A DNA stretch of 64,000 nucleotides from CAZXSK01 sp964642855 (GTDB lineage: Bacteria > Planctomycetota > Phycisphaerae > SM23-33): the NCBI GenBank assembly GCA_964642855.1, contig CAZXSK010000014.1, positions 1-64,000 of the forward strand, in the 5' to 3' direction. The notes under the pieces are model-generated. The model saw nothing but the letters and a program-made list of their open reading frames with translations. It was not told the origin of the DNA and made no database searches. The position numbers and the translations under genes were made by a program. Below are positions 1 to 7,158 of the stretch, piece after piece (position 1 is the first letter of the stretch; every line of letters starts with the position of its first letter).

Positions 1-158
1 ACCGTATGGAGAAGGCCAGCAAATCGCAGGGGCGCATCGCCATCTGGATATCGGTAGTCTCGTTTGATCCTCTCCATTGTGGCGGTGTCCGTTTCTTCCT
101 TCAGCCTTCGCAGCAGTTCAACTTGGCAGGCTGAGCAGATCCCCTTGTTGAGTGACAT
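1..158 (-). CDS. Hypothetical protein, N-terminal part, runs off the left edge
   Basis: An uninterrupted minus-strand frame enters from the window edge and can start at the ATG at 158-156. About 52 residues are visible. They begin MSLNKGICSACQVELLRRLK and contain a CxxC pair near the N-terminus followed by a charged helical stretch. The composition looks like real protein (balanced Lys, Glu, Arg, Leu), unlike the Arg/Pro-rich shadow frames of this G+C-rich DNA. There is no convincing ribosome binding site in front of this ATG, and the frame stays open upstream, so the true start may lie further right. No family is recognised. The CxxC could be half of a zinc site or a redox pair, but that is only a guess. 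Confidence 0.35.
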   Translation of the reverse strand, partial: MSLNKGICSACQVELLRRLKEETDTATMERIKRDYRYPDGDAPLRFAGLLHT

Positions 159-404
159 CAAGAGGAGCCTAGAGCAACTCGTTGTCGGGCCCGTTCGGGT
201 CAGGGAATCTCCACCAGCAGCCCCGAACGAGGCCGGCACAGATACGGATTGACCCCGGACCCGGAGCGTTTCAGGAAGGCGAATGCCAAGTAGCTCCGGG
301 ATGGAGGCGAAACCAGGGGTTTTTAGGACTCACCGCCGGGCCTGGACGATGGGCAGGACAACGCCAAGATCGGGGGCGGGAGTGAGCTTACGAATCGCCG
401 CCCA
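159..404. other. Non-coding stretch left of the repeat array
   Basis: I see no convincing gene, RNA or clear hairpin terminator here. The short frames present have the Arg/Pro-rich composition of shadow translations. It separates the minus-strand edge gene from the repeat array and the ArsR promoter. Confidence 0.4.
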
Positions 405-440
405 TGAGCGGGAGATTGCCATGGCCGGGCGATTGTCCAC
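405..440. repeat. Two diverged units of the 18-bp repeat
   Basis: Positions 405-422 and 423-440 are two adjacent 18-bp units of the same family as the main array at 487-558. The second unit starts GGCCGGGCGATTG, matching the consensus closely. The 46 bp between 440 and 487 is not a multiple of 18 and shows no clear unit, so the two groups are separated by unrelated or decayed sequence. Confidence 0.55.
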
Positions 441-486
441 CAACGTCGGAATCAGGAGCAGAACGCAACTCACGGGCCGAGCCCAA

Positions 487-558
487 GGCCGGGCGGTTGC
501 CAATGGAGGGGTGATTGCTCATAGCCGGGCGATTGCCAATCGTCGAGTGTTTGCCCTT
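487..558. repeat. Degenerate 18-bp tandem repeat array, four units
   Basis: Four head-to-tail 18-bp units occupy 487-504, 505-522, 523-540 and 541-558. The consensus is GGCCGGGCGATTGCCAAT. Units 1 and 3 agree at nearly all positions; units 2 and 4 are more diverged but keep the central G-TTGC core and the phase. The array ends exactly at the -35 element of the promoter in front of the ArsR-type gene. On the minus strand it would read as a repeated hexapeptide of the type IGNRPA, so it could be a relic of a repetitive protein gene. Being next to a regulator promoter, it could instead be a set of binding sites. Confidence 0.7.
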
Positions 559-586
559 GACGGTCATGCAAAGTTGCAAATATAGT
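557..586 (+). promoter_or_regulatory. Sigma70-type promoter of the ArsR-like gene
   Basis: TTGACG at 557-562 and TATAGT at 581-586 are separated by 18 bp, a good match to the housekeeping consensus. The spacer holds a direct repeat TGCAAA-GT-TGCAAA (567-580), which could be an operator for autoregulation. Transcription would begin near 593, a few bases before the ATG at 596, so the message would be leaderless or nearly so. Confidence 0.55.
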
Positions 587-595
587 AAGGGCCTG

Positions 596-907
596 ATGGC
601 GGAACCCGTCACCCAACTCGACACCGAAGCCCAGGTCAGGCTGTTCAAAGCCCTGGGCGACCCGACCCGGCTGCGGATCCTGCGGATCCTGCCGGACAAG
701 CCGGTCTGCCAGGACATGTACAATGTCGCCGAGCTCGTCGAGGAAATCGGCGGCTCCCAGCCGAACATGTCCAGGCACCTGCATGTCCTCAAGGCCGCCG
801 GGCTGGTGAAGTGTCGCAAGGCCTGCTGCAACGTGTACTATTACCGCGTGGGGGAGGCGTTCCTGCAGGCCGGACGCCTGCTTGAAGCGTTGGGACAGGG
901 CGGGTGA
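596..907 (+). CDS. ArsR/SmtB-type winged-helix transcriptional regulator
   Basis: This 103-residue protein is the usual size for a dimeric ArsR/SmtB repressor. The N-terminal part contains the family signature LFKALGDPTRLRILRIL, followed by a recognition-helix region with QPNMSRHLHVLKAAGLV and a beta-wing ending in a YYYRV segment. The classical metal-binding ELCVC motif in helix 3 is absent (AELVEEIGG is in its place). Three cysteines cluster in the wing (KCRKACC) and one lies before helix 3, so an inducer site of another geometry is possible. I chose the ATG at 596 because it follows a good promoter; an in-frame ATG at 515 lies inside the repeat array upstream of the promoter. The aldo/keto reductase gene begins 83 bp downstream on the same strand and may be a target. 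The inducer is unknown. Confidence 0.9.
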   Translation: MAEPVTQLDTEAQVRLFKALGDPTRLRILRILPDKPVCQDMYNVAELVEEIGGSQPNMSRHLHVLKAAGLVKCRKACCNVYYYRVGEAFLQAGRLLEALGQGG

Positions 908-990
908 CGGGCCATCGGGCGTCGAGCGGATCGGCCGCCGGCGCGAATCGCAATCGGCAGACCGGGCCGGGGCGCAAGAGGAGCAGCAGC

Positions 991-2133
991 ATGATCTATC
1001 GTGAGTTGGGCCGGACCGGCCTGAAGGTTTCGCAGTTGGGCTTCGGCGCGATGCGCCTGCCCATGAAAGACGCCGGCGACAAGAAGATCGTCGACGACGA
1101 GAAAGCCATCCCCATGATCCACCGCGCGTTCGAGGCGGGGGTCAACTATATCGACACGGCGGTGATGTACTGCGCCCACGACAGCCAACGGGCCGTCGGA
1201 GAGGCGCTCAAAGGCTGGCGGGACAAGATCGTGGTCTCCACCAAGAACCACTACTTCGGCGAGGACGAAGGCGAGTGGCGCAAGAATCTGGAAGATTCAC
1301 TCCGGCTGCTTCAGGTCGACTGCATCGACATCTACAACAACCACGGGATGAACTGGAAGACCAGGTGGAACGAGTCGCTCGAGCCGCGCATCTGCAAGTG
1401 GATGGAGAAGGCCCGGGACGAGGGACTCATCAAGCACATCTGCTGCAGCTTCCATGACGACAACGACGCGCTGATGAAGCTCGTGGACACCGGCTTCTAC
1501 GATAGCTTCACCGTGCAGTACAACCTGCTGGACCGCAAGCTCGAGGAAGGCATCGCCTACGCCAACGAGAAAGGAATGGGCGTGGTGGTGATGGGTCCGG
1601 TCGGCGGGGGGAGGCTGGGCAATCACAGTGAGGTGCTCGCCGATCTCGTGCCGGGCATCGAACGCGTGCCCGAGCTGGCGATGCGCTTCGTGCTGAGCAA
1701 CCCCAACGTCACGGTCGCCCTGTCGGGCATGAGCACGATGAAGCACGTGGAAGAGAACGTGAAAATCTGCTCCGACGAAATCAGCCTCAGCGACGACGAC
1801 CAGGCAGCTATCGAAGAGCATCTCCAGCGCATGCAGGACCTGGCCAAGCTCTACTGCACCGGGTGCAACTACTGCATGCCGTGTCCCCAGGAGGTGGCGA
1901 TCCCCAAGATCTTCGAGCGGTACAACATGGGGCGCGTTTATGGCCTGTGGGACGTCGCCCGCAAGCAGTACAACCGCATCGGCACCAACAAGTGGGACAA
2001 GGGCAACAAAGCCGACGCCTGCAACGAATGCGGAGCATGCGAAAGCAAGTGTCCGCAGAATATCCCCATCCGAAAGCAGCTCAAGGAAGCCCACGACGCC
2101 CTGGCCGAGGAATCGGCCCAGCCGGCTGAGTAA
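991..2133 (+). CDS. Aldo/keto reductase with C-terminal double [4Fe-4S] ferredoxin domain
   Basis: This 380-residue protein belongs to the aldo/keto reductases that carry a ferredoxin-like tail (the COG1453 type). The N-terminal TIM barrel starts MIYRELGRTGLKVSQLGFGA. It shows the catalytic tetrad expected of the family: Asp55, Tyr60, Lys85 and His118 (in YNNHGM). The last 100 residues contain two cysteine clusters, CxxCxxCxxC-Pro from Cys289 and CxxCxxCxxxC-Pro near residue 346, which fit two [4Fe-4S] clusters. Members of this group are cytoplasmic oxidoreductases, and the physiological substrate is usually unknown. The start at 991 is supported by AGAGGAG about 8 bases upstream; an earlier in-frame start at 904 has no such signal. 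A strong terminator follows 29 bp after the stop, so the ArsR gene and this gene probably form one unit. Confidence 0.9.
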   Translation: MIYRELGRTGLKVSQLGFGAMRLPMKDAGDKKIVDDEKAIPMIHRAFEAGVNYIDTAVMYCAHDSQRAVGEALKGWRDKIVVSTKNHYFGEDEGEWRKNLEDSLRLLQVDCIDIYNNHGMNWKTRWNESLEPRICKWMEKARDEGLIKHICCSFHDDNDALMKLVDTGFYDSFTVQYNLLDRKLEEGIAYANEKGMGVVVMGPVGGGRLGNHSEVLADLVPGIERVPELAMRFVLSNPNVTVALSGMSTMKHVEENVKICSDEISLSDDDQAAIEEHLQRMQDLAKLYCTGCNYCMPCPQEVAIPKIFERYNMGRVYGLWDVARKQYNRIGTNKWDKGNKADACNECGACESKCPQNIPIRKQLKEAHDALAEESAQPAE

Positions 2134-2162
2134 CGCTTCACGCGACGACCCGATCATTTCCG

Positions 2163-2197
2163 CGCCCTCGTCCGTCACGGACGGGGGCGTTTTTTTT
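2163..2197 (+). terminator. Strong intrinsic terminator after the aldo/keto reductase gene
   Basis: A 12-bp stem (CGCCCTCGTCCG pairing with CGGACGGGGGCG, one G-U pair) closes on the three-base loop TCA. It is followed at once by eight T residues (2190-2197). This is a textbook Rho-independent terminator. Confidence 0.92.
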
Positions 2198-2537
2198 CTG
2201 CGAGTTTCCGGAGGCGGCCAACCGTCTACGGCGGCTACGGTTGCAGGCGACTTCGCGGGGCCTTTCGCCCGGAGCGTTCATGGAAAATCCGCAGCCGGCG
2301 CCTATCCCGCGGAGGGCGGGTGTGTCTTCCCCGCCCGGACGCAACATTCGCACGCCCCGGCCCGTGAAGGCAGGAGAATTCAAAGGGCCTTTCGAGCCCG
2401 GCGGTGCGAACGGGCGACATCGCCCGCGGCGGCCAAGTCACACGAGTTGCTTCCAAAACGAGCGTCGATCGACCCGCGCCATCGGTGCGCGCCGATCGGA
2501 CAGACAACCAGGACCGCGACACCCAGGAGAGTCGACC
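2198..2537. other. Non-coding leader region before the envelope operon
   Basis: There is no gene with credible composition here. The decamer GGGCCTTTCG occurs twice (2258-2267 and 2387-2396), and a G+C-rich inverted repeat (GGGCGGG with CCCGCCC) lies around 2316-2338. No clear -35/-10 pair is visible, so the promoter of the operon starting at 2538 is undefined. Confidence 0.4.
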
Positions 2538-3101
2538 ATGACACGCACACTACCCCTACTCGCTGCAGCCGGACTGCTGGCCGGTTTGGCGGCAGGATGC
2601 TCGCCCCGGAAGGAGTACAGCCTCCAGTTGACCCAGGCGAGGGAATCTCTCGTCAGGCAGTTCCCCCAGCAGGCGGAACAGCATCTCGACCAGGCCCAGA
2701 CCGTGGCGGTGAAGCATTCGCTCAAGCCGACGGCCGAGGCAGCACTGCTTCGGGCGGAAGCCCGCCTGCAGCAGGACGACCTGGTCACGGCCCGCCAGCT
2801 GGCGAACCGAGTGGCTGACGAATTCGTTCCCGGCACGCGTCAGCGAGGCCTGGCCGAGGAAATGCTCGCGAAGATCGCCATCCGCCGGGGCGAGTTCCTC
2901 GCTGCAGAAGCCCACCTTCTGCAGGCGGAGCGAAGCTACGAAGACCCCGCCGACAGGCAGCGCGCGGGCGACCTGGTTCACCTGGTCCGCGGGTTGATCG
3001 CCTTCGGGCGGGGCCAGAACCTCCAGGCCCAGCGACATTGGCAGAGCATCATGGACCCGCAACTGCGGCAGTCGATCAGCCGGCGCGTCGCCGCCCGGTA
3101 G
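2538..3101 (+). CDS. Small lipoprotein with TPR-like helices, first gene of the envelope operon
   Basis: The 187-residue product starts MTRTLPLLAAAGLLAGLAAGC, a lipoprotein signal peptide with an LAAGC lipobox, so the mature protein should begin at Cys21 and be anchored in a membrane. The rest is Ala/Gln/Arg-rich and helical (repeated A-x-x-x-L-x-x-A patterns), consistent with a few degenerate TPR-like hairpins, but no named domain is certain. The ATG at 2538 is preceded by AGGAGAG at a suitable distance. It is the first of eight same-strand genes with short gaps or overlaps that include ExbB/ExbD/TonB-like components, so a periplasmic role in that machine is likely. The specific function is unknown. 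Confidence 0.8.
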   Translation: MTRTLPLLAAAGLLAGLAAGCSPRKEYSLQLTQARESLVRQFPQQAEQHLDQAQTVAVKHSLKPTAEAALLRAEARLQQDDLVTARQLANRVADEFVPGTRQRGLAEEMLAKIAIRRGEFLAAEAHLLQAERSYEDPADRQRAGDLVHLVRGLIAFGRGQNLQAQRHWQSIMDPQLRQSISRRVAAR

Positions 3102-3141
3102 GCCCATCGCGTACCGATCGCAAGCACACAAGGAGAAGACC

Positions 3142-4284
3142 ATGAGAATCCGCATTCTGGCACTGGCGCTGGTGACGCTGACCGGCCTGCCCGCCCTGGC
3201 AGTCGCCCAGGACGGCGACCCGACCGGCACGCCTGTCTTCGCCAGCGACGAGAAGACCGCTGACGAAGACCAGGGCTCGACCTCGCTCAACCAGCCCGAC
3301 AAGCAGGCCACCGACTCCGGCGGTGTGAAAGACTCCGAGCAGATCATCGACATCGACAAAATCACCCAGGCGGTGCAGAAATCCACCGAGCCGCTTTACC
3401 GAAGCCTGGAAGACACCCGGCTGAAGGAGCGGTTCGAGAACGTCAAGAAGCTGCTGGCCTCGGGGAAGGTCGAGCGTGATGAGTTGCTCGAGGCCCTCAA
3501 GGACCTTCGCGGCGGCATCGACAGCTTCACCGACAAATGGGAATCGATCGTCGATCCGCTGTGGGAGGGACAGGACGCCCTGGCCGAGGCGATCGACAAG
3601 ATCCGCTCGAAAGTTCCCGCCGACGGAGATGGAGAACTGCCCGAGAAGATCACCAAGCTGCTGGACACCTACGACGAGCGCCTGACGGACCTGGCGACCA
3701 AGATCAAGGCTACCGAAGACGAAACCCGCAAGAAGCGCCTCACGAAGATCTTCCAGAATGTCCTGTCGCTGCGGCGGTTCACCGAACGGCTGGGGCGATC
3801 GGGCATTCACAAGGTCAAGACCAGACTGATGCTGCGGACGGTGCAGATTCTCTCGAGGCTGCAGGACCAGTTGATGGACGCCACGTTCGAGCTGGAGAAG
3901 GTCCGTTCGATCCTGTCCTCCGAGAGCGATTTCATCAACGACTACGTTGAGCTGCTACAGATGGCCCGCACGGCTGGTGATCTGCTGGACATGCTCCGCG
4001 AGATGCGCCAGAGCGGCCAGGGCCTTGGCGGGGTGCCGTCGAAGGTTGTGGAGGTCCGCAAGAGCGCCAGCGAAATCACCGAAGGCCTCACCGAAGCCTC
4101 CACCGACGTGCTGGACGAGCTCGAAGCCGAGATCGACCGCATGGGCGAGGACATGAAGGCGGATCTCGACGAGCAGCAGTTTGACGCCGACGTTGACCTC
4201 GACGCGGAGATCGAGAAGTACTCCGTCGGGGCGACCGAGGAAACCCACCCGATCTTTCTGACCGACCGATCGTCGGGCAAGTAA
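3142..4284 (+). CDS. Exported coiled-coil protein of the ExbB/ExbD-like operon
   Basis: This 380-residue protein starts with a signal peptide (MRIRILALALVTLTGLPALAVAQ) and has no further obvious membrane span. After a polar segment of about 40 residues, almost everything is predicted helical and highly charged. Heptad-like stretches run from about residue 70 to 190, and a second helical block from about 210 to 360 contains many Leu, Glu, Asp and Lys. This suggests an elongated periplasmic coiled coil. The start is supported by AAGGAGAAG directly upstream. It lies 40 bp after the lipoprotein gene and 15 bp before the next exported protein. I do not recognise the family. In context it could be a periplasmic spacer or a partner of the energised inner-membrane proteins encoded downstream. 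Confidence 0.75.
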   Translation: MRIRILALALVTLTGLPALAVAQDGDPTGTPVFASDEKTADEDQGSTSLNQPDKQATDSGGVKDSEQIIDIDKITQAVQKSTEPLYRSLEDTRLKERFENVKKLLASGKVERDELLEALKDLRGGIDSFTDKWESIVDPLWEGQDALAEAIDKIRSKVPADGDGELPEKITKLLDTYDERLTDLATKIKATEDETRKKRLTKIFQNVLSLRRFTERLGRSGIHKVKTRLMLRTVQILSRLQDQLMDATFELEKVRSILSSESDFINDYVELLQMARTAGDLLDMLREMRQSGQGLGGVPSKVVEVRKSASEITEGLTEASTDVLDELEAEIDRMGEDMKADLDEQQFDADVDLDAEIEKYSVGATEETHPIFLTDRSSGK

Positions 4285-4299
4285 CGAAAGGATCCAACC

Positions 4300-4827
4300 A
4301 TGCACACCACTGCGAAACTCATGCTGGCCGCGGTGCTGCTTGCCGGGCCCGTCGCAGCTGCACGCGCAGCCGACGAAGACTCCGCCGAAGCAAAGCGAGA
4401 CCGCGCCGTCTATACCCGGCTGGTTTCCGAACTCCGAGCCGCCCACGACCAGCTCGGGCGGGCATACCGCAAAGGCATCGTCGAAGCCCGCGAGAATGAA
4501 GGCTCTGCCTCCACGGAAACCCGCGCCGGAATCCTGCGACTGAAGGAGGAGATCGATCGCAAATCCGTCCGGCTGATGCTCGTAGCCGACCGTCACGGCT
4601 GGGACGTGCCGAAGTTCGCCATCGAGGAGCTCGACGACTTCCCCGAAGCCGCCGACGAAACAGAGCCCCAGCAACCCAGATCAGCCTCGGAGCAACTGTT
4701 CCCCGACGAGCCGATCATCGCCGAAGGCCTCTCGCGCGAGGCGAAGCAACTGGCTGCCGTCGTCGAGCTACCCGTGATCACCCTCGCGACCGATGCGCCG
4801 GCCGAGCAAGAGGAAGACGATGATTGA
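4300..4827 (+). CDS. Exported hypothetical protein of the ExbB/ExbD-like operon
   Basis: The 175-residue product carries a signal peptide (MHTTAKLMLAAVLLAGPVAAARA) and then a charged, mainly helical segment to about residue 100. An acidic, Glu/Pro-rich C-terminal part ends in a run of Glu and Asp. A GAAAGGA ribosome binding site precedes the start. Its 3' end overlaps the start of the ExbB-like gene by 8 bp, which points to translational coupling with that membrane protein. No known domain is recognisable. It is probably a periplasmic accessory of the same machine, but nothing in the sequence defines its activity. Confidence 0.7.
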   Translation: MHTTAKLMLAAVLLAGPVAAARAADEDSAEAKRDRAVYTRLVSELRAAHDQLGRAYRKGIVEARENEGSASTETRAGILRLKEEIDRKSVRLMLVADRHGWDVPKFAIEELDDFPEAADETEPQQPRSASEQLFPDEPIIAEGLSREAKQLAAVVELPVITLATDAPAEQEEDDD

Positions 4828-5191
4828 CCGGATCCTCGACAACTGCGGCCCGCTCGCCTGGCCTCAACTGGCGATTTCGCTGCTGACGGTTTCGGTGCTG
4901 GCCGGCTACGCCGTAGCGCTGATCCGCGGGGAGATTGCTCCCGGTGCCCAGCCCTGGCGGCGGACACTCGAGCCTCTGGCGGGCATCGCCACGACCCTCG
5001 GGCTGCTCGGCTCGGTTCTGGGGTTCATTCTGGCGTTCGACTCGCTGGGCGGCTCGCTGGACGTTGAACGTCTCGCCCGCGGGTTGTCCAGCGCCTACTG
5101 GACCACGGGCGTGGGCATCGTGACGGCACTGATCGCCACGGCGGGAAACTACCTGCTGGGCGTCCTCCACCCCGGGGAGGCCAGGCTGTGA
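4820..5191 (+). CDS. Minimal ExbB/TolQ/MotA-type proton-channel subunit
   Basis: This 123-residue membrane protein is about half the normal length of ExbB/TolQ. It has an N-terminal hydrophobic helix (PQLAISLLTVSVLAGYAVAL) and then the conserved MotA/TolQ/ExbB core: a helix with GLLGSVLGFILAF, a short cytoplasmic link, and a last helix containing the ARGLSSAYWTTGVGI stretch. In this family these two helices bind the ExbD/TolR aspartate and form the proton path that energises outer-membrane processes. The large cytoplasmic domain between helices 1 and 2 is nearly absent. I chose the ATG at 4820 because it follows AAGAGGAAG; an upstream ATG at 4793 lies deeper in the preceding gene. It overlaps both neighbours. 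Confidence 0.8.
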   Translation: MIDRILDNCGPLAWPQLAISLLTVSVLAGYAVALIRGEIAPGAQPWRRTLEPLAGIATTLGLLGSVLGFILAFDSLGGSLDVERLARGLSSAYWTTGVGIVTALIATAGNYLLGVLHPGEARL

Positions 5192-5559
5192 ACGCCAAGA
5201 CCGCCATCCCGCTGATCGACCTGATCCTGCTGACGCTCGGGTCGGTACTGGCTGCGATGACGCAGATGCAGCGCATCGAGGCGATCGATGTCGACGTCGC
5301 GAAGGTCGGCCCCGGCCCGGCTGCAGTCCGCCGGGGCGAGATCCGCATCGTCACCGTCACCGACGACGGGTTGACCTTGGACGGCGAGGCCGTTCGCCAG
5401 GAGCAGCTCGCCGACGCCCTGGCTGGCAGCGAGGTGGTCCTGCGGGCGCAGAAGTCCCTGCCGACCCAGCGAACGCTTGCGCTGCTTGCAGAGCTGACCC
5501 GCTCGGCGGGGTCGGTGTCCGTGGAAGTCGAGCCCGACAAGCCCCAACCCGGGAGATAG
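5188..5559 (+). CDS. ExbD/TolR-like protein
   Basis: The 123-residue protein has the layout of ExbD/TolR: a very short N-terminus, one membrane helix starting PLIDLILLTLGSVLAAM that carries the family's essential aspartate (Asp11), and a periplasmic domain of about 90 residues with beta-alpha pattern. The GTG start at 5188 overlaps the TGA stop of the ExbB-like gene (GTGA), a classic coupling arrangement. The periplasmic part is diverged from typical ExbD, but the DGxTLDGE and later beta segments resemble the usual fold. It would form the stator ion pathway with the preceding gene product and act on the TonB-like protein encoded two bases downstream. Confidence 0.78.
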   Translation: MNAKTAIPLIDLILLTLGSVLAAMTQMQRIEAIDVDVAKVGPGPAAVRRGEIRIVTVTDDGLTLDGEAVRQEQLADALAGSEVVLRAQKSLPTQRTLALLAELTRSAGSVSVEVEPDKPQPGR

Positions 5560-5561
5560 CC

Positions 5562-6356
5562 ATGTCCAGGACAAGCCTGCTGGCGGGAATGATCGCTGCC
5601 GTCGTGCTGCATGCGCTCCTGTGGGTCTCGCGTGAGGCCCCGGCAGACAACCGCCCGCCCGACCGCAAGGCGGTGGCCATCACGCCGCCTCCGCCGATCC
5701 CCGAGGCGAAACCGGAGCCCCAACCGGACCCCGAGCCCGAGGAAGCACCCGAGCCAACTCCCCAGCCCGCGCCGCAGCGCGAGTCCCAGCCCCAGGTCCG
5801 GCCCAAGCCGCCCGCGCCGCCGGCCGATCCGGAACCCGCGCCTCCTTCCAAACCGCTGCAGGAGGTCGTTGAAGCGCCCCGGACGCCACCCGCCGACCAG
5901 GCCGGAGACACCGGCCTGCAGTCCGACGCCGATGGCGACCTCCCGCGGCTCCGGATTGTCTGGCGGTCGTCGGGCGAGCTCCAGGCCGTCGCCGCACAGC
6001 TCGGTCTGCGGATCGTCGCGGTCAACACGCGCGGCGAGATCCTGGGCGAAGTCGCAGGCACCCCGGCGCGACTCGACGACTTCGACGGCGATCTCGGACA
6101 CTACAGCAACCGCGTGCGCACGTTGCCTTCCTCCTTCTTTGGACGGGATGTCGCCGAGGCCGCCTCCCAGCCAATCGACCGGTTCTGGGTGCTGGTTCCC
6201 GCGGCGATCGACCGCCGATGGATCGCCCTGCAGAAGCGTGCCCTTGCCGCCAAAGGTCTCGATGCCGACGGCGTGCGGGAGGTCGAAGGAGCATTCGGCT
6301 TCTCGTCGGGCCGTTACCGTCTGACCGTGACACGAATTCGCCCCGACACCCGCTGA
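5562..6356 (+). CDS. TonB-like proline-rich transenvelope protein
   Basis: This 264-residue protein has one N-terminal membrane helix (residues about 5-22) with a histidine in the helix (AAVVLHALLWV), echoing the SxxxH motif of TonB/TolA although the serine is replaced by alanine. A long Pro/Glu/Lys-rich linker from about residue 38 to 110 (PEPQPDPEPEEAPEPTPQ) could span the periplasm. A globular C-terminal domain of about 140 residues follows; I cannot match it to the TonB C-terminal fold with confidence. It begins 2 bp after the ExbD-like gene, the usual order exbB-exbD-tonB. The likely role is to transmit proton-motive-force energy from the inner membrane to an unknown periplasmic or outer-membrane partner. 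Confidence 0.75.
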   Translation: MSRTSLLAGMIAAVVLHALLWVSREAPADNRPPDRKAVAITPPPPIPEAKPEPQPDPEPEEAPEPTPQPAPQRESQPQVRPKPPAPPADPEPAPPSKPLQEVVEAPRTPPADQAGDTGLQSDADGDLPRLRIVWRSSGELQAVAAQLGLRIVAVNTRGEILGEVAGTPARLDDFDGDLGHYSNRVRTLPSSFFGRDVAEAASQPIDRFWVLVPAAIDRRWIALQKRALAAKGLDADGVREVEGAFGFSSGRYRLTVTRIRPDTR

Positions 6357-6374
6357 GTGTCCAGGAGCAACACC

Positions 6375-6764
6375 ATGAACGCCAACGACGGACTGCTGAT
6401 TGCCGCCCTGCTGCTTCTCGCCATCGCCGCCGGATGCGATAGAGAACATGCCTCGTCGAATCAGGCTCCGGGCTCGCCGAGGGCCCGCGCGTCCGCCTTC
6501 TCCCCGGGCGAGCAGAACGCGGTTCGCGGCGAGGAACTCACCCCCTCCGCGCCATCGCCTTCCCCGCGCCAGCCGAAGCCCTCGGACGACTCGTCGGCCG
6601 AGACGCCAGACCCGCGCGTTCCTCTCGGTCAGGCGACGCGCGATCTCGACCACTTCGCCCGCGACGTTCGGAACCTGCGCGAAGCGCTGCTGACCGTGGA
6701 GGTGCAGTTCGACGCCAACCAGCCAACCGGGCGCGAGAAGGAGGTCCCCGATGAACGCCGGTGA
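6375..6764 (+). CDS. Small lipoprotein of the ExbB/ExbD-like operon
   Basis: The 129-residue product starts MNANDGLLIAALLLLAIAAGC, a lipoprotein signal with an IAAGC lipobox. The mature part is low-complexity (Ser, Pro, Ala, Arg) for about 60 residues and then forms a short helical segment. The ATG at 6375 follows CCAGGAGCA; an in-frame GTG at 6357, which overlaps the previous stop, is a less likely start because it would put extra polar residues before the signal peptide. Its end overlaps the next gene by 14 bp. The function is unknown; the operon suggests an envelope accessory. Confidence 0.65.
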   Translation: MNANDGLLIAALLLLAIAAGCDREHASSNQAPGSPRARASAFSPGEQNAVRGEELTPSAPSPSPRQPKPSDDSSAETPDPRVPLGQATRDLDHFARDVRNLREALLTVEVQFDANQPTGREKEVPDERR

Positions 6765-7035
6765 TTTCATCCTCGTCGCAGCCGTCGCGGTCTTCGCCAT
6801 CCTCGCCGTCGCCGGTGTGCTGAAGTGGCTGGTCCGTGCGCTGGCAGGGGCAGCGGTCGGAGTTGCAGTGCTCCTTGCCATTCTCCACGCGCCCCCCACC
6901 CGCTGGACCCAGCCGGTACGCTCCCGCCTGCAGGACAGCCGGCTGGTCGCCGTCCTCCGCGATCGCAGCCACGCGCTGCTGCGTCCGTGGCTCGGACCGG
7001 TCACTCCGGATTCGACAGGAGCTTCCGTGGACTGA
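6751..7035 (+). CDS. Small inner-membrane protein, last gene of the envelope operon
   Basis: The 94-residue protein has two adjacent hydrophobic segments (residues about 5-24 and 27-46, FILVAAVAVFAILAVAGVL and an Ala/Val-rich second helix), then a basic, soluble tail of about 45 residues. A GAGAAGGAGG ribosome binding site lies inside the end of the preceding gene, and the two genes overlap by 14 bp, so they are likely translated together. No family is recognised. It may be a small subunit of the ExbB/ExbD-like complex or an anchor for the lipoproteins. Confidence 0.6.
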   Translation: MNAGDFILVAAVAVFAILAVAGVLKWLVRALAGAAVGVAVLLAILHAPPTRWTQPVRSRLQDSRLVAVLRDRSHALLRPWLGPVTPDSTGASVD

Positions 7036-7158
7036 CCCGACCGCCCACCTTTGCCTGATCGTCTGCACGCAGACGGGAAATCAGCGAACCCTCGTTTCCG
7101 TGGCAAGCCTATGGTGTAATAGGGTCAGCAATCATGTCCCCTCCGGCCGGCACGATCC

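Noticed and set aside
405..558. CRISPR array
   Set aside because: The 18-bp units are directly adjacent without unique spacers, are too short for CRISPR repeats, and no cas gene is present.
388..831. Minus-strand frame across the ArsR gene and the repeat array
   Set aside because: The repeat part could be read as IGNRPA hexapeptides, but the frame runs through the clear ArsR gene in antisense and has no start signal; noted only as a possible relic.
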